A stretch of DNA of 5,033 nt, from the NCBI GenBank assembly GCA_937877295.1, contig CALFIV010000351.1, forward strand, positions 1 to 5,033, written 5' to 3'. Below are positions 1-5,033 of the stretch, piece by piece. The position numbers were made by a program, and so were the translations under genes. How positions within the stretch are numbered: position 1 is the first letter of the stretch; each line of letters begins with the position of its first letter. The notes below the pieces were generated by a model. The model was not told the DNA's origin and did not search any database. It was given only the letters and a program-made list of their open reading frames with translations. Origin of the DNA: an uncultured Clostridia bacterium. Its GTDB lineage: Bacteria; Bacillota_A; Clostridia; Christensenellales; CAG-138.

Positions 1-61
1 CGGAAGTTCTAAAATCTCATAAAGCAGCCTTACAGGGGCCGGGCCATTCGCAGGTTCGGAA

Positions 62-430
62 ATGCTTCGCATTCCCTGCACTGCACGCACTCTCACTATG
101 CGCCATACTTTTACGACTACCAGCGGAATCGCAGATGAAGAACTCCTGCGTCTGGCCTGGGAGCTGCGGAAGACAGAACCGGGCGACCTGCTTACCTTCA
201 TGCAAAGATGGATCCGCATGCAGGAACGCTACAACGAGATTCTGCCGACAATGCCGATCTTTTCCAATGTGTATTTTGACTTCTTCACCAGCCAGCTGCA
301 GAATTATCATATTAATATGGAATACAGCTGGCCGGTCGCCATCCTCTACAGCTATCTGGGAGATCCGATAGAACTTCCGGAGGAGGATACCGCCGAGGAA
401 ACGAAGGGCCTCGTAGAGTTCGAGGATTGA
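62..430 (+). pseudogene. C-terminal remnant of a family-5 extracellular solute-binding protein (OppA/DppA-like)
   Basis: The open frame ends in a TGA and encodes about 122 residues, against roughly 500 or more for a complete peptide/nickel-type solute-binding lipoprotein. The recognisable part starts near position 131 (ADEELLRLAWELRKTEPGD) and continues through RWIRMQERYNEILPTMPIFSN, YFDFFTSQLQNYHIN and YSWPVAILYSYLGD. This is the pattern of the last 80 or so residues of the family: the 'W...Q.R.NEILP.+P.YSN+YFDFY' block, then an aromatic-rich end and an acidic tail (PEEDTAEETKG). There is no signal peptide, lipobox or ribosome binding site, and the ATG at 62 is not a credible start. The first 20 residues (MLRIPCTARTLTMRHT) do not look like the family, whereas frame 1 over 97-123 reads YAPYFYDYQ, which does. 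A TAA at 20-22 closes the same frame upstream. I therefore read it as a frameshifted 3' gene fragment. Alternatively, a sequencing error breaks a real gene that extends left of the window. Family call fairly sure, pseudogene status moderate. Confidence 0.62.
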
Positions 431-435
431 CCGTA

Positions 436-705
436 TCACAGCTTACAGGTGTTATAGATTGGGGATAGTTTTTTAGCAGTCCCTTTTACATACCGAAAGT
501 ACAAGAGGACCACTGAATGGCGGTTCCACAAAAGAATCTTGATATGCTGTACCTTTTTACCGCCTATGCGTTCTGCTTTGTAGATATATACCTTGTCAAT
601 AAACTCTCTGATGATCTCCGCGTTCAGCTCCTGTACATCCGTGTACTTCTTCACAAGCCTGATAAATGAATCAGTATTCACGGCAGCTTCCTGTTCGTGG
701 CAGGC
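436..705 (-). pseudogene. C-terminal remnant of a large serine recombinase (TnpX-like, DUF4368 region)
   Basis: On the minus strand, about 80-90 residues are open, ending in a TGA at 436-438. The stretch NTDSFIRLVKKYTDVQELN, then AEIIREFIDKVYIYKAERIGGKK and VQHIKILLWN, is the typical end of large serine recombinases of the Tn4451 TnpX/conjugative-element type (the DUF4368 segment). In such proteins 'L..KYTD.QELN.EI+REF+DK+' precedes a short beta segment and a 'YNFIGE'-like or 'WN.IGE'-like end. The nearest possible start is a GTG at 681-679, but the homology continues upstream of it (EQEAAVNTDSF, to about 700), and a TAA at 724-726 blocks the frame further up. The catalytic serine domain and the recombinase domain are therefore absent. 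The tail after LLWN (RHSVVLLYFRYVKGTAKKL) does not match what I expect and may be a frameshifted or foreign end. It lies about 30 bp downstream of the DUF454 gene stop and is convergent with the solute-binding remnant 5 bp away. It is probably non-functional debris of a mobile element. Confidence 0.68.
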
Positions 706-734
706 TAATAATAATATGTCGGTTTACAGAAGAT

Positions 735-1193
735 CTATTCTTTTCCGCCGGATATAGTATCCTCTTTCGAATCAGATTCTTCCATTTCCCGCCGTTCTGT
801 CTCAGCCTGCTCTTCCTTGGAGATCGTTTTCACACGGAAGACGAAATAAAGGATATGGCAGATCCACACGACGGCGAGGATGATGCACGGGATCCAGATT
901 CCCTTTCTTGCCATCATAAAGAACCCGAAGCCCATTAAAAGCGTTACCGTGATGATGATTGAAAGCTTGGTGGACAGAAGCATACCGCGCTTTTTCACAA
1001 AGCTTTCAAGGTGTTTTTTATACAGCTTAGTGCCGAGGAACCATGTGTGCAGACGCTCGGAGCTGTTGGCGAAGAAAAACAGCGTGGCAAGGTAAAACGG
1101 CGTAGTGGGAAGGATCGGCAGAAATACGCCGACCGTACCGAGAGCAAAGCAGATCAGCCCGAGAGAAGCGAATATGATACGTTTGAGTTTCAT
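735..1193 (-). CDS. ybaN: YbaN/DUF454 family inner membrane protein
   Basis: The protein has 152 residues, starts at ATG (1193-1191) and ends at TAG. The N-terminal half carries the family signature: GTVGVFLPILPTTPFYLATLFFF (residues 19-41), then SSERLHTWFLGTKLYKKH (44-61). The LP.LPTTPF loop and the S.R...W element are the features used to recognise DUF454. I see hydrophobic segments at about 7-41 (probably one long or two short helices), 76-95 and 99-119. These are followed by a charged, acidic tail of about 30 residues (EEQAETERREMEESDSKED) expected on the cytoplasmic side. The length is slightly above the roughly 125 residues of E. coli YbaN because of this tail. No biochemical function is established for the family that I can state. 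It is the last gene of the unit: its ATG overlaps the TGA of the preceding gene (ATGA at 1193-1190), and an AAGGA lies about 10 nt upstream inside that gene. It is likely an accessory membrane protein to the ABC pair. Family call sure, role unknown. Confidence 0.88.
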   Translation of the reverse strand: MKLKRIIFASLGLICFALGTVGVFLPILPTTPFYLATLFFFANSSERLHTWFLGTKLYKKHLESFVKKRGMLLSTKLSIIITVTLLMGFGFFMMARKGIWIPCIILAVVWICHILYFVFRVKTISKEEQAETERREMEESDSKEDTISGGKE

Positions 1194-1531
1194 TTATGTT
1201 CCATCCTTTTCTTTTCACACTTTGTCAGGATCACGTGACGCATCGCGACGACTGGGTGATGAAAGATCATCCTCGGTCCCGAAAAGCGCATGACCGCACG
1301 GATCTTTTCGCGCATTTCAGGCTTGTAGCAATGTACACGGCAGTTGGAGCAGAATGTCTTGTTCTCCATAAAGGGACATTTATCACTGCGCTGTCTGGCA
1401 TATTCGGCGAGTTTTGCACATTCAGAGCAGAGCCCGCCTTTTTTTGTGGCGTGCTTCTTTCGGCAGTAAAGCGAGATCATCTCGCTGACCATCCGTTTTT
1501 CCCGCTCACGCTTAGTTTGTACGTCCTTCAA
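1190..1531 (-). CDS. ygbA: YgbA-type nitrous oxide-stimulated promoter family protein, cysteine-rich
   Basis: This soluble protein has 113 residues, close to E. coli YgbA (about 117). The start is TTG at 1531-1529, overlapping the TGA of the upstream ABC gene (TTGA). I prefer it to the ATG at residue 14 because the conserved basic N-terminus (KREREKRMVSEMISLYC) runs across that ATG, and GGGAGAG lies 4 nt upstream of the TTG. There are eight cysteines: C23, C35, C38, C52, C61, C64, C68 and C105. The C35-x2-C38 and C61-x2-C64-x3-C68 clusters suggest metal or iron-sulfur binding (inference). The C-terminal block PRMIFHHPVVAMRHV (residues 86-100) is a typical conserved end of the family. E. coli ygbA belongs to the NsrR nitric-oxide regulon (established), but the molecular function is unresolved. 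Placement between an ABC exporter pair and a DUF454 gene suggests a cytoplasmic helper in redox, nitrosative or metal homeostasis. Family call sure, function open. Confidence 0.87.
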   Translation of the reverse strand: MKDVQTKREREKRMVSEMISLYCRKKHATKKGGLCSECAKLAEYARQRSDKCPFMENKTFCSNCRVHCYKPEMREKIRAVMRFSGPRMIFHHPVVAMRHVILTKCEKKRMEHK

Positions 1532-3186
1532 GATACTCTCCCGTTTTCCATGGCGATCACTTCGTCGGCTATACGTACCGTAGATCTGCGGTGAGACACG
1601 AGTACGACGGTCTTGCCGTTCGATTCCTCTTTGAGAGATTGCAGGATCACCGCCTCATTGAGGCTGTCGAGATTGCTCGTAGGCTCGTCAAGGAGCATGA
1701 ACGGCGCGTCGTGCAGAAACGCTCTCGCCAGACCTATCCGCTGCCGCTCGCCGCCGGAGAGCGTCTCTCCCAGTTCACCGACCTGCGTTTCATACCCGTC
1801 CGGCAGCGTCATGATGAAATCGTGCACCGCCGCCTTTTTGCACGCTTCAACGACTTCCTCCTCTGTCGCGCCGAGCCTGCCGATACGTATATTGTTCGAT
1901 ATCGTATCCTTGAACAGCTGCGTTTCCTGCGTCATATAGCTTTCCATATCGCGCAGGTTTGAGGTGTTGATCTCGTCGACGCTTTTGCCGGAAACGGAGA
2001 CCGTTCCCACGTTCGTTTTCCAGAAGCGCATGAGCAGCTTTAACAGCGTGGATTTGCCGCAGCCGCTTTTACCTACGATACCGACGATTTTATTTTCGGG
2101 ATAATCCATCGACACGTCGCAAAGCACCATCTCGCCGCCGTATGAGAACGTGACGTGATCGACCGCCGCGCCCTCAAACGATACCGGAGCTTTTCCGGTC
2201 ACGTCATCCGTCTCCGGTTCCTCGTCGATCACGGCAAGCACACGCGCGCCTGAGGCGACCGTTGCCTGAAGCGTCGTTCCGAGACTCGCCAGCGCAGTGA
2301 CCGGACCGAAGGAGGACATAAGAGCGACAAGCGGGATCAAAAATCCGTCAAAGCCGACGACGCCGTTATGATAAAGCGCCGTGCAGAGCGCAAGCATCAC
2401 TATATCGAAGAAGAGGATGAACGTGTTAGCAAGTGCGAGATTCGTGCCGGTGAGTTTATTGAGCTTTCCCTGTTTTGCCGAAAGCTCTTTCGTTTTTTCG
2501 GTGAGACATACAAGGCGCTCGGCGCCTCCGCCGTACTGCACTGTCTCGTCAAGCCCTCTGATGCTTTCTAACATATACGCCGCCAGAGCGCCATTATCGG
2601 CGCGCAGCTCGTCGCCGAGTGTCCCGCTGCGTTTAGAGATGATAAGCGGAAGGATCGCGCCAACAAACACGAAAGCACAGAGTGCGAGCAGACCGAGGCT
2701 GAAATGGTACGAACCGATGAAGATCACCATTACAAGCTCGACGAGAAACGCTATGCAGATCGGCGAGATCGTGTGCGCATAGAAAACTTCGAGCAACTCC
2801 ACGTCTGAGGTGATAAGCGCGATCAGGTCGCCCTTGTCCCTCCCTTCCAGCTTCGCGGGACATAAACGGCGCAGAGCTTTGAACACTTTATTACGGATAA
2901 TGGCGAGAAGAGTGAAGGCTATGTAATGGTTTGTACGCTGTTCACCGTACTTAAGCACCGCGCGCATCAGGGCGATAACGATCAGCGTGACGAAGAGGGG
3001 CGTCAGTGACGCCGTCCAATCGGCGTCAAGCCCGTGAACGACGATGACGCTGCCGATTATCGGTATGAACTGCGCGCACAAAAATCCGAGCGTGCCCATT
3101 ATCACGGCAAGTATCATAAAGCCGGCAAGCGGCTTGACGAGTTTTACCATACGGAAAAGAATTGTTATTTTGCTTTGCTTTTTCAT
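1528..3186 (-). CDS. ABC exporter half-transporter, second subunit (CydC-like permease/ATPase fusion)
   Basis: A 552-residue protein in the type IV (exporter) fold: an N-terminal membrane domain (residues about 15-315) fused to an ATPase domain (about 335-552). Hydrophobic segments lie near 20-50, 62-78, 140-160, 163-184, 251-272 and 280-302. The ATPase motifs are complete: A-loop tyrosine in VTFSYGGE, Walker A GKSGCGKST (372-380), Q-loop Q420 in YMTQETQLF, signature LSGGE (476-480), Walker B FMLLDE with catalytic E501, D-loop SNLD (504-507) and H-loop H532. I chose ATG 3186 over an upstream in-frame start at 3216. An excellent GGGAAGGAGG lies 9 nt before it, and the extra ten residues would run back into the previous gene. 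Only 1 nt separates it from the TAA of the first ABC gene, so the two are surely co-translated and should heterodimerise. Such proteins are often labelled CydC or 'amino acid ABC transporter ATP-binding/permease'. The substrate cannot be deduced here; there is no cydAB nearby to support a true CydDC role. Confidence 0.93.
   Translation of the reverse strand: MKKQSKITILFRMVKLVKPLAGFMILAVIMGTLGFLCAQFIPIIGSVIVVHGLDADWTASLTPLFVTLIVIALMRAVLKYGEQRTNHYIAFTLLAIIRNKVFKALRRLCPAKLEGRDKGDLIALITSDVELLEVFYAHTISPICIAFLVELVMVIFIGSYHFSLGLLALCAFVFVGAILPLIISKRSGTLGDELRADNGALAAYMLESIRGLDETVQYGGGAERLVCLTEKTKELSAKQGKLNKLTGTNLALANTFILFFDIVMLALCTALYHNGVVGFDGFLIPLVALMSSFGPVTALASLGTTLQATVASGARVLAVIDEEPETDDVTGKAPVSFEGAAVDHVTFSYGGEMVLCDVSMDYPENKIVGIVGKSGCGKSTLLKLLMRFWKTNVGTVSVSGKSVDEINTSNLRDMESYMTQETQLFKDTISNNIRIGRLGATEEEVVEACKKAAVHDFIMTLPDGYETQVGELGETLSGGERQRIGLARAFLHDAPFMLLDEPTSNLDSLNEAVILQSLKEESNGKTVVLVSHRRSTVRIADEVIAMENGRVS
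1536..1542 (-). promoter_or_regulatory. Ribosome binding site for the TTG start of the YgbA-family gene
   Basis: The minus strand reads GGGAGAG with 4 nt to the TTG at 1531-1529, inside the end of the second ABC gene. The TTG shares bases with the TGA stop of that gene, so initiation is probably coupled to termination upstream. The spacing is short, which together with TTG suggests lower expression than the ABC genes unless coupling compensates. Confidence 0.55.
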
Positions 3187-3187
3187 C

Positions 3188-4918
3188 TTACACAGCCTCC
3201 TTCCCATAGTTTTCAAGCGCCTGCTGCGTTTTCCACAGATTCGCGTAAACGCCGTTATTCTTTATAAGCTGTTCGTGACTGCCGTATTCGGATATATTTC
3301 CGTTTTCCATGCAGTAGATCCGGTCGGCGCGTACGACGTTTGCAAGCCTGTGAGAGATCATTATTACCGTTTTTTCTTCAGAAAGAGCGTGTATCTGTTT
3401 CAAGATCGCCTCTTCGCTTTCCACGTCGATATTGCTCGTCGCCTCGTCAAATATGTATACCGGGCTGTCGTGTAGGATCGCGCGGGCAAGCGCGAGACGC
3501 TGTTTCTGACCGCCTGAGAGATTGCCCGCGTTTTCAAGCAGTTCGGTATCGATCCCGTTTTCGTTCTTTAAAAAATCAGCCAGATTGCAGTCTGTAAGGA
3601 CTCTCCACAGTTTTTCTTCCGGCGTTTTCTTATCCGCAAGGAGCAGGTTTTCTCTGACCGTTCCTTTGAAGAACACGGAGCCGAAGCCGATATAGGTGAT
3701 CGTCTTCATCAGGCTGTCCTCGGATACGGCGCCGATCTCTTTGCCGTCGACCGTTAGACTGCCGGAATCTAACGTATTTCTGCCCATAATGAGCGAAGCA
3801 ACTGTGGATTTTCCGCTGCCTGATTCACCGACTATACCGATAAAACTGCCTCTCGGCACGGTGATATCCACGCCGTGCAGGATTTCTCTGTCCTTATCGT
3901 AGGAGAAGCGAACGTCTTTCAGCTCGATATCGCCGCAATTTACCGTTTCCGTTTTCTCGGCGGGCTCGTCTTCGTTTAAGAATTTGAATATTTTATCGCT
4001 TGCCGCCATGCCGTTCATCGCAACGTGGAAATAGCTTCCGAGACGGCGCATGGGCAGGAAGAATTCGGCGGATAAAAGGATCATAAAGATCACGTTGGCA
4101 AGACCGAGTTCGCCGTTTACAAATGCGCGCGCCGCAAGCAAAATACCGAGCGCCGCGCCGCCGTAGGCGACGAAGTCCATTATCGTGACGGAGTTGAGCT
4201 GCATCGTAAGCACCGCCATGGTAACTTTTCTGAAATGCTCAGATTCCTTATTCATCTGCTCGTTTTTGTATTCGTCAGCCTGATAAGTTTTAAGGGTAGT
4301 CATACCCTGCAGATTTTCGAGGAACGTACTCCCGAGCTTCGTATACTGTCCCCAGTATTTCGAAAGTATTCTCTTTGCGATCTTCTGCACCATCATTATC
4401 GCGCCGGGGATCAGCGGTCCGCAGATAAGAAGCACCGCCGCCACCTTCCACGACCCGCCAAAGCCGAACAGGAAAAACAGCGCGATTGGTGCCATAAACG
4501 CGTAGAAAAACTGCGGCACATATTGCCCGAAATAGCTTTCGAGCTGATCCACGCCCTCGACGCTCTCCTGCACCAATTCCGCCGTCGTGACGTGTTCTCG
4601 GTAGGAGGTACCGAGCCGCAGAAGCTTTGAATAGATCCTCTCGCGCATAACGCGCTTGACCGTGCGCGAAGCGAGATAGCTCATTCTCGTTGCGTATTTC
4701 GTAGTGAAAAATCGCAGCACGACCGTTGCTGCGATAACTGCGGCGGGAACGACAAGATCGGATACGCCCCACATTTTGTCATACAGATTCTGTACCGAAA
4801 AGGCGATAACGAGGATCATCGCCGTGTTGCAGCATAGCTCCAGAAACTGCAGGATGATATTCCCGATGATATATTTACGGCTCTCGGGGCACATCTGCAT
4901 CAGTTGTTTGTCAAACAT
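3188..4918 (-). CDS. ABC exporter half-transporter, first subunit (CydD-like permease/ATPase fusion)
   Basis: A 576-residue exporter-type ABC protein. The membrane domain spans about residues 15-310, with hydrophobic segments near 17-42, 54-71, 137-153, 158-177, 246-266 and 270-290. The ATPase domain (about 329-576) has A-loop Y340 (VRFSYDKD), Walker A GESGSGKST (364-372), signature LSGGQ (467-471), Walker B VYIFDE with catalytic E492, D-loop SNID (495-498) and H-loop H523. The Q-loop is altered: where relatives read Y(V/I).Q.., this protein reads YIGFGSVFFKGT, putting Phe412 at the usual glutamine. The other subunit has a normal Q-loop, so the dimer should be asymmetric. The start ATG at 4918 is supported by AAAGGAG 7 nt upstream and by an N-terminus (MFDKQLMQMCPESRKYI) typical of this family. 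It leads the operon and is followed after 1 nt by its partner. The likely role is ATP-driven export of a small molecule across the cytoplasmic membrane. Redox compounds, heme or porphyrin, and drugs are all possible, and the sequence does not decide. Confidence 0.93.
   Translation of the reverse strand: MFDKQLMQMCPESRKYIIGNIILQFLELCCNTAMILVIAFSVQNLYDKMWGVSDLVVPAAVIAATVVLRFFTTKYATRMSYLASRTVKRVMRERIYSKLLRLGTSYREHVTTAELVQESVEGVDQLESYFGQYVPQFFYAFMAPIALFFLFGFGGSWKVAAVLLICGPLIPGAIMMVQKIAKRILSKYWGQYTKLGSTFLENLQGMTTLKTYQADEYKNEQMNKESEHFRKVTMAVLTMQLNSVTIMDFVAYGGAALGILLAARAFVNGELGLANVIFMILLSAEFFLPMRRLGSYFHVAMNGMAASDKIFKFLNEDEPAEKTETVNCGDIELKDVRFSYDKDREILHGVDITVPRGSFIGIVGESGSGKSTVASLIMGRNTLDSGSLTVDGKEIGAVSEDSLMKTITYIGFGSVFFKGTVRENLLLADKKTPEEKLWRVLTDCNLADFLKNENGIDTELLENAGNLSGGQKQRLALARAILHDSPVYIFDEATSNIDVESEEAILKQIHALSEEKTVIMISHRLANVVRADRIYCMENGNISEYGSHEQLIKNNGVYANLWKTQQALENYGKEAV
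3196..3205 (-). promoter_or_regulatory. Ribosome binding site fixing the start of the second ABC gene
   Basis: The minus strand reads GGGAAGGAGG, a near-perfect Shine-Dalgarno sequence, 9 nt before the ATG at 3186. It lies inside the last codons of the first ABC gene. It decides the start at 3186 against the longer frame from 3216, which would begin upstream of this site and has no such signal. Confidence 0.85.
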
Positions 4919-4925
4919 GTTATTT

Positions 4926-4932
4926 CTCCTTT
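4926..4932 (-). promoter_or_regulatory. Ribosome binding site of the first ABC gene
   Basis: The minus strand reads AAAGGAG with 7 nt to the ATG at 4918. This supports 4918 as the true start of the operon's first gene and indicates strong initiation. Confidence 0.8.
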
Positions 4933-4935
4933 ACC

Positions 4936-4975
4936 GCAAGCATACAAGTTTTAAGACATTGCCTTCTGCAAGCAT
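4936..4975. repeat. Spaced 8-bp direct repeat upstream of the ABC operon
   Basis: GCAAGCAT occurs at 4936-4943 and again at 4968-4975, a start-to-start distance of 32 bp or about three helical turns. On the operon's strand it reads ATGCTTGC twice, ahead of the ribosome binding site. It could be a pair of half-sites for a regulator, or a trace of a recombination event, since the right copy ends 4 bp before integrase homology begins. Eight-base repeats also arise by chance, so confidence in function is low. I see no convincing -35/-10 pair in this stretch; if the operon has its own promoter in the window it must lie here or inside the integrase fragment. Confidence 0.3.
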
Positions 4976-4979
4976 TTTA

Positions 4980-5033
4980 GGATCTGTCAGAAAGAAAGGC
5001 AAAAAGTGGTACTACCGCTTCTACGTCGAAGAC
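4980..5033 (+). CDS. N-terminus of a tyrosine integrase (Tn916/phage type), cut by the window end
   Basis: The last 18 codons read GSVRKKGKKWYYRFYVED, the characteristic beginning of the arm-binding domain of Tn916-type and phage tyrosine integrases. These usually begin 'MA.GS(I/V)RK+G.KWYYRF....D' within the first few residues. The catalytic domain, if present, lies beyond the right edge. The frame stays open leftward to an ATG at 4917-4919, overlapping the ABC start codon on the other strand. The intervening translation (LFLLYRKHTSF...) does not resemble an integrase, and neither that ATG nor the TTG at 4959 has a good ribosome binding site. The expected start of the form ATG-GCx-(AAA) directly before GGA is replaced by ATTTTA. 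The native 5' end therefore seems lost or altered, and this may be a truncated copy. It is divergent from the ABC operon. Call is moderate because only 18 residues are visible. Confidence 0.55.

Noticed and set aside
17..439. 140-codon minus-strand open frame opposite the solute-binding fragment
   Set aside because: The translation is unlike any family I know and cysteine/histidine-rich in a pattern typical of antisense frames. The plus strand carries clear solute-binding protein homology over the same bases.
690..704. Possible hairpin (CCTG...CAGG) as an operon terminator downstream of the DUF454 gene
   Set aside because: The stem is only 4 bp with a 7-nt loop, and no U-tract follows on the minus strand. 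It also lies within recombinase-homologous codons, so it is not a credible intrinsic terminator.
1196..1594. 132-codon plus-strand open frame opposite the YgbA gene
   Set aside because: It is antisense to a recognisable conserved family, has no ribosome binding site and no recognisable domain.
3044..3475. 143-codon plus-strand open frame spanning the junction of the two ABC genes
   Set aside because: It is a shadow of the ABC coding sequences, with no family-like motifs and no start signal.
4290..4772. 160-codon minus-strand frame within the first ABC gene
   Set aside because: It is an out-of-frame translation, very arginine/glycine rich, inside a gene whose real frame shows a standard ABC membrane domain.
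1528..4918. Assigning the ABC pair as true CydDC (cytochrome bd assembly)
   Set aside because: The architecture is CydDC-like, but there are no cydAB genes in the window and the substrate cannot be read from the sequence. Only a CydD/CydC-like label is used.
4940..4975. Sigma-A promoter on the minus strand (TTGCAG then TTGTAT about 18 nt later)
   Set aside because: The -35-like box is passable but the -10-like box matches the consensus poorly, so I could not support a promoter call.
1..5033. CRISPR array, tRNA, rRNA or complete insertion sequence
   Set aside because: I saw no regularly spaced repeats, no tRNA-like cloverleaf sequence and no terminal inverted repeats bracketing a transposase.

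Overview
The window looks like chromosomal or integrated-element DNA from a gut-type Firmicute, probably a clostridial lineage such as Lachnospiraceae or Ruminococcaceae. This rests on the protein flavour, the strong AGGAGG-type ribosome binding sites, the moderate GC content and the kinds of recombinase present. No species call is possible.

About 85% of the window is one minus-strand gene block running from about 4918 down to 735. In transcription order it encodes: (1) an ABC exporter half-transporter of the CydD/multidrug type (4918-3188); (2) its partner half-transporter of the CydC type (3186-1528); (3) a small cysteine-rich protein of the YgbA 'nitrous oxide-stimulated promoter' family (1531-1190); and (4) a small membrane protein of the YbaN/DUF454 family (1193-735). 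The junctions are 1 nt, a 4-nt overlap and a 4-nt overlap, so this is a translationally coupled operon. The two ABC proteins should form a heterodimeric exporter. The substrate cannot be read from the sequence. The YgbA-family partner makes a redox, nitrosative-stress or metal/heme-linked role a reasonable inference, no more than that.

Both flanks carry pieces of other genes. On the left, positions 62-430 (plus) hold the C-terminal end of a family-5 (OppA/DppA-like) extracellular solute-binding protein, with signs of frame decay toward its 5' side. Positions 436 to about 705 (minus) hold the C-terminal end of a large serine recombinase of the TnpX/DUF4368 type. On the right edge, 4980-5033 (plus) encodes what looks like the N-terminus of a Tn916-type tyrosine integrase. 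It starts abruptly, with no convincing start codon or ribosome binding site, about 60 bp from the first ABC start codon. The picture is an intact four-gene cassette set among recombinase debris, consistent with spread or repeated rearrangement by integrative elements.

No RNA gene, CRISPR array, complete insertion sequence or convincing intrinsic terminator was seen. The only intergenic space that could hold a promoter for the operon is the roughly 60 bp at 4919-4979, which contains a spaced 8-bp direct repeat.
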